The notes beneath the pieces were generated by a model. The model worked only from the letters and a program-made list of their open reading frames with translations. It made no database searches and had not been told where the DNA came from. Shown here piece by piece: positions 61,541 to 64,000 of a stretch of DNA of 64,000 nucleotides. The stretch comes from Prochlorococcus sp. AG-409-B13 (GTDB lineage Bacteria > Cyanobacteriota > Cyanobacteriia > PCC-6307 > Cyanobiaceae). The stretch lies in NCBI GenBank assembly GCA_003216035.1, contig QCJM01000003.1, positions 62,001 to 126,000 of the forward strand, written 5' to 3'. Every line of letters starts with the position of its first letter. Within the stretch, counting starts at the first letter, position 1. A program made the position numbers and the translations under genes.

Positions 61541-62470
61541 TTGACTACTGCTCCTTCTCTACCTTTAATTCGGCTGCGGCTTGCCCAGTTGGCTGCACAT
61601 CTTGTTGTTGCTCTTATAGCTTTGGTTGTGGTTGGAGGGGCTACTCGCGTTATGGAGGCAGGGTTGGCTTGTCCAGATTGGCCCCTTTGTTATGGGTCTT
61701 TTCTCCCTGGTCGCAAGATGAATATTCAAGTCTTTCTTGAATGGTTTCATCGTTTGGATGCATTTTTAGTTGGTATTGCTTTGCTTATTCAGTTTTTAGT
61801 GAGTCTAATTAGGAGAGTGGACTTGCCTAGATGGATCCCCTGGGTAAACGGATTCCTTTTGATTTTGGTGTTAATGCAGGGAGGTCTGGGGGCTGTAACA
61901 GTGCTTCAGCTTTTACCCTCAGGCGTTGTTACAGCTCATTTGGCAATTGCGCTTGCTCTTGTTGCGGTGATGAGTGGAGTTACTCAGAAATTGCTTTCTC
62001 CTGGTGATCTTTCTTCTCCATTGTGGTGGAAGCTTATGGGAGGAGGTTCTTTGATGCTTGTGATTGGTCAGTGCCTCCTTGGTGGCCGTATGGCTACAAC
62101 TTGGGCCGCGCAACGCTGCCTCGAGCAAGGTCAGTCTTGTCTTTGGCTAGATTTACATCGGAATTCAGCAGTATTAGTCTTTATTTGTGTGTTTGCTTTT
62201 GTAATAACTGCTCTACTTGTTGGAGGTTGGCCTCGTTGCCAGTGGCCTTATCTTTTACCAGTGATCTTACTTTTATTTGGCCAGCTTGGCCTTGGGGACC
62301 TGTCTGTTCGTCTTGGCCTTGATTCTCCAGTTGTCACTGTTTGCCATCAATTTGTGGCTGTGTTGTTAGTCGCTTTTCTTGCCGCACTTAGTTTTCGTTC
62401 TCCTTATCCTTCATTCTCTAAGCCACTAGCAATGGCTGAAAAATCCATTTTTTCTCCTTGTCATGGTTAG
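61541..62470 (+). CDS. ctaA: heme A synthase (Cox15/CtaA)
   Basis: [38 protein letters not shown] start; divergent from ctaC. Confidence 0.92.
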   Translation: MTTAPSLPLIRLRLAQLAAHLVVALIALVVVGGATRVMEAGLACPDWPLCYGSFLPGRKMNIQVFLEWFHRLDAFLVGIALLIQFLVSLIRRVDLPRWIPWVNGFLLILVLMQGGLGAVTVLQLLPSGVVTAHLAIALALVAVMSGVTQKLLSPGDLSSPLWWKLMGGGSLMLVIGQCLLGGRMATTWAAQRCLEQGQSCLWLDLHRNSAVLVFICVFAFVITALLVGGWPRCQWPYLLPVILLLFGQLGLGDLSVRLGLDSPVVTVCHQFVAVLLVAFLAALSFRSPYPSFSKPLAMAEKSIFSPCHG

Positions 62471-63464
62471 TTCAACCCCTGAGATGCTTCATGTAAGTCT
62501 CTCAAGAGAAAAGATTGTGCCTTCTCGCAAGGTGGTCAAGCTTCCTCCATGGCTAGAAGTAGCAAAACCTCGCTTGATTCCTTTGCTTCTGGCGACAACC
62601 CTCGGAGGCATGGCTTTAACTGAAGGATGGCCAATGTCGTCACCAAAATTAGTTTGCACACTTGGTGGGGGAGCCCTCGCTTCAGCAGCTGCTGGTGTCC
62701 TTAATTGTCTGTGGGAACAAGATCTTGATGGTCGTATGAAACGCACCAGCGGAAGAGCGCTTCCCTCTGGCCGTTTGTCTCCTACGGCAGCTTTTGCTGG
62801 GGCCATCTCTTGCACATTGGCTGCGGCGGCTTTACTTGTTGGCGGTGTTAATTGCTTGGCAGCTGGGCTCTCTTTGCTTGGACTCTGTAGTTATGTCTTG
62901 CTCTATACGGCCCTTCTTAAGCCTCGAACTTCTCAAAACATTGTTATTGGTGGAATTGCTGGTGCGATCCCACCTTTGGTTGGAGCCGCTGCAGCGACAG
63001 GGCATGTTGGTCTTAGTGGATGGTGGTTATTTGCACTTGTGATGGTTTGGACACCGGCTCATTTTTGGGCACTTGCTCTTTTGCTTAAGGATGACTACCA
63101 ATCCGTAGGGATACCGATGCTTCCTGTTGTTAAAGGCCCATTCATTACAGCTAAAGCCATTACCCGTTATGGATGGGCCACGATTGTATTAAGTGGATTT
63201 GGAGTTTTGGCTTTGCCCGAGGGCGGATTGCTTTATGGAATGCTTTTAATTCCTTTTAATGCTCGCCTTCTCCAAATGGTAAATAGGTTAGGGATGGCGC
63301 CTGATGATATTTCTTGTGCCAAGGGGCTATTTCGTTGGTCAATTCTTTATATGTTTGGTATATGTCTTTTGCTTGTAATGAGTCGATTGCCATTATCAGT
63401 CCAGTTTCATAATCAGGGGATATCTTTGTTGAGTCAGATGGTACCCACCTTGCCTCTGGTTTAG
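62463..63464 (+). CDS. ctaB: protoheme IX farnesyltransferase
   Basis: [45 protein letters not shown]. Confidence 0.95.
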   Translation: MVSSTPEMLHVSLSREKIVPSRKVVKLPPWLEVAKPRLIPLLLATTLGGMALTEGWPMSSPKLVCTLGGGALASAAAGVLNCLWEQDLDGRMKRTSGRALPSGRLSPTAAFAGAISCTLAAAALLVGGVNCLAAGLSLLGLCSYVLLYTALLKPRTSQNIVIGGIAGAIPPLVGAAAATGHVGLSGWWLFALVMVWTPAHFWALALLLKDDYQSVGIPMLPVVKGPFITAKAITRYGWATIVLSGFGVLALPEGGLLYGMLLIPFNARLLQMVNRLGMAPDDISCAKGLFRWSILYMFGICLLLVMSRLPLSVQFHNQGISLLSQMVPTLPLV

Positions 63465-63554
63465 GAATGGTTGACGTCAAATAGTTGATCTCTAACTTGA
63501 AAGTATGTCGCAACCTAAATTTCCCCATACTCGTGCAGGAATCTTCTTTATTCG

Positions 63555-64000
63555 ATGCTTGTGATTGAACTTAAGGATCTAGATAAGTCTTATGGGGCAG
63601 TTAAGGCCCTTAAAGGGCTAAGCCTAAAAGTGCCTAAAGGTAGTATTTTTGGACTTCTTGGTCCTAATGGTGCAGGAAAAACAACAACCTTAAGAATTCT
63701 TTGCACCTTATTGGCACCTGATACGGGTGAGGTTTCTGTGGCGGGTTTTAATGCTTTAACTGATCCACGTTCTGTAAGGCAATCATTGGGTTATGTCGCT
63801 CAAGAGGTGGCTATAGATAAAATTCTTACAGGTCGCGAATTGCTTGAGTTACAAGGAGATCTTTATCATCTTCGCTTTGAAGAAAAAGAAGGCCGGATAG
63901 AAGAATTGATTTCCAAACTGGAGATGGAAGAATGGATTGACCGTCGTTGTGGAACTTATTCCGGAGGTATGCGCAGAAGGCTAGATTTGGCTTCAGGATT
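63555..64000 (+). CDS. ABC transporter ATP-binding protein (DrrA/CcmA type), truncated at window end
   Basis: Open frame from ATG 63555: MLVIELKDLDKSYGAVKALKGLSLKVPKGSIFGLLGPNGAGKTTTLRILCTLLAPDTG...YSGGMRRRLDLASG; absent from the ORF track because it runs off the edge. Confidence 0.93.
   Translation, partial: MLVIELKDLDKSYGAVKALKGLSLKVPKGSIFGLLGPNGAGKTTTLRILCTLLAPDTGEVSVAGFNALTDPRSVRQSLGYVAQEVAIDKILTGRELLELQGDLYHLRFEEKEGRIEELISKLEMEEWIDRRCGTYSGGMRRRLDLASG

Overview
This 64 kb window looks like core chromosome from a marine picocyanobacterium, most likely a Prochlorococcus of the low-light / SS120-MIT9211 type. That assignment rests on gene content and order plus moderate-to-low GC; no database search was run. 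Coding density is very high, genes often overlap by a few bases (TAATG, ATGA), and I saw no rRNA, phage, insertion sequence or CRISPR. Main blocks: purC; bamA/omp85-lpxC-fabZ-lpxA-lpxB-msrA; pepA; tyrS-pyrF; plsY-DUF3086-DUF3119-MlaE permease-MelB/GlcH-like sugar symporter; tRNA-Gly; glgX; HU; gluQ; tRNA-Arg; rsmI; cysQ; pnp; rpsN-rseP-serS-Ycf46-type AAA ATPase; yidC-PH-rnpA-rpmH; aroH-sppA; three membrane/glycosyl genes (EamA, GT4, GT39); vipp1; birA; LolD/MacB-type ATPase-ndhB; topA; CobT-like; Tat lipoprotein solute-binding protein; ribE; cyAbrB; ctaE-ctaD-ctaC divergent from ctaA-ctaB; and a truncated ABC ATPase. The ORF track misses rpmH (45 aa, 37027-37164, minus) and the right-edge ABC ATPase. 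I found no convincing new multi-gene defence or mobile system. Best leads: a conserved-looking metallo-beta-lactamase fold protein with its metal-binding motifs lost; a stand-alone GIY-YIG protein beside an unusually long 0.9 kb ORF-free gap; a DciA-like protein fused to a zinc ribbon; a 16-bp tandem duplication that creates an overlapping upstream ORF at a class II aldolase gene; an orphan minus-strand terminator; and a GlcH-type symporter next to glgX.
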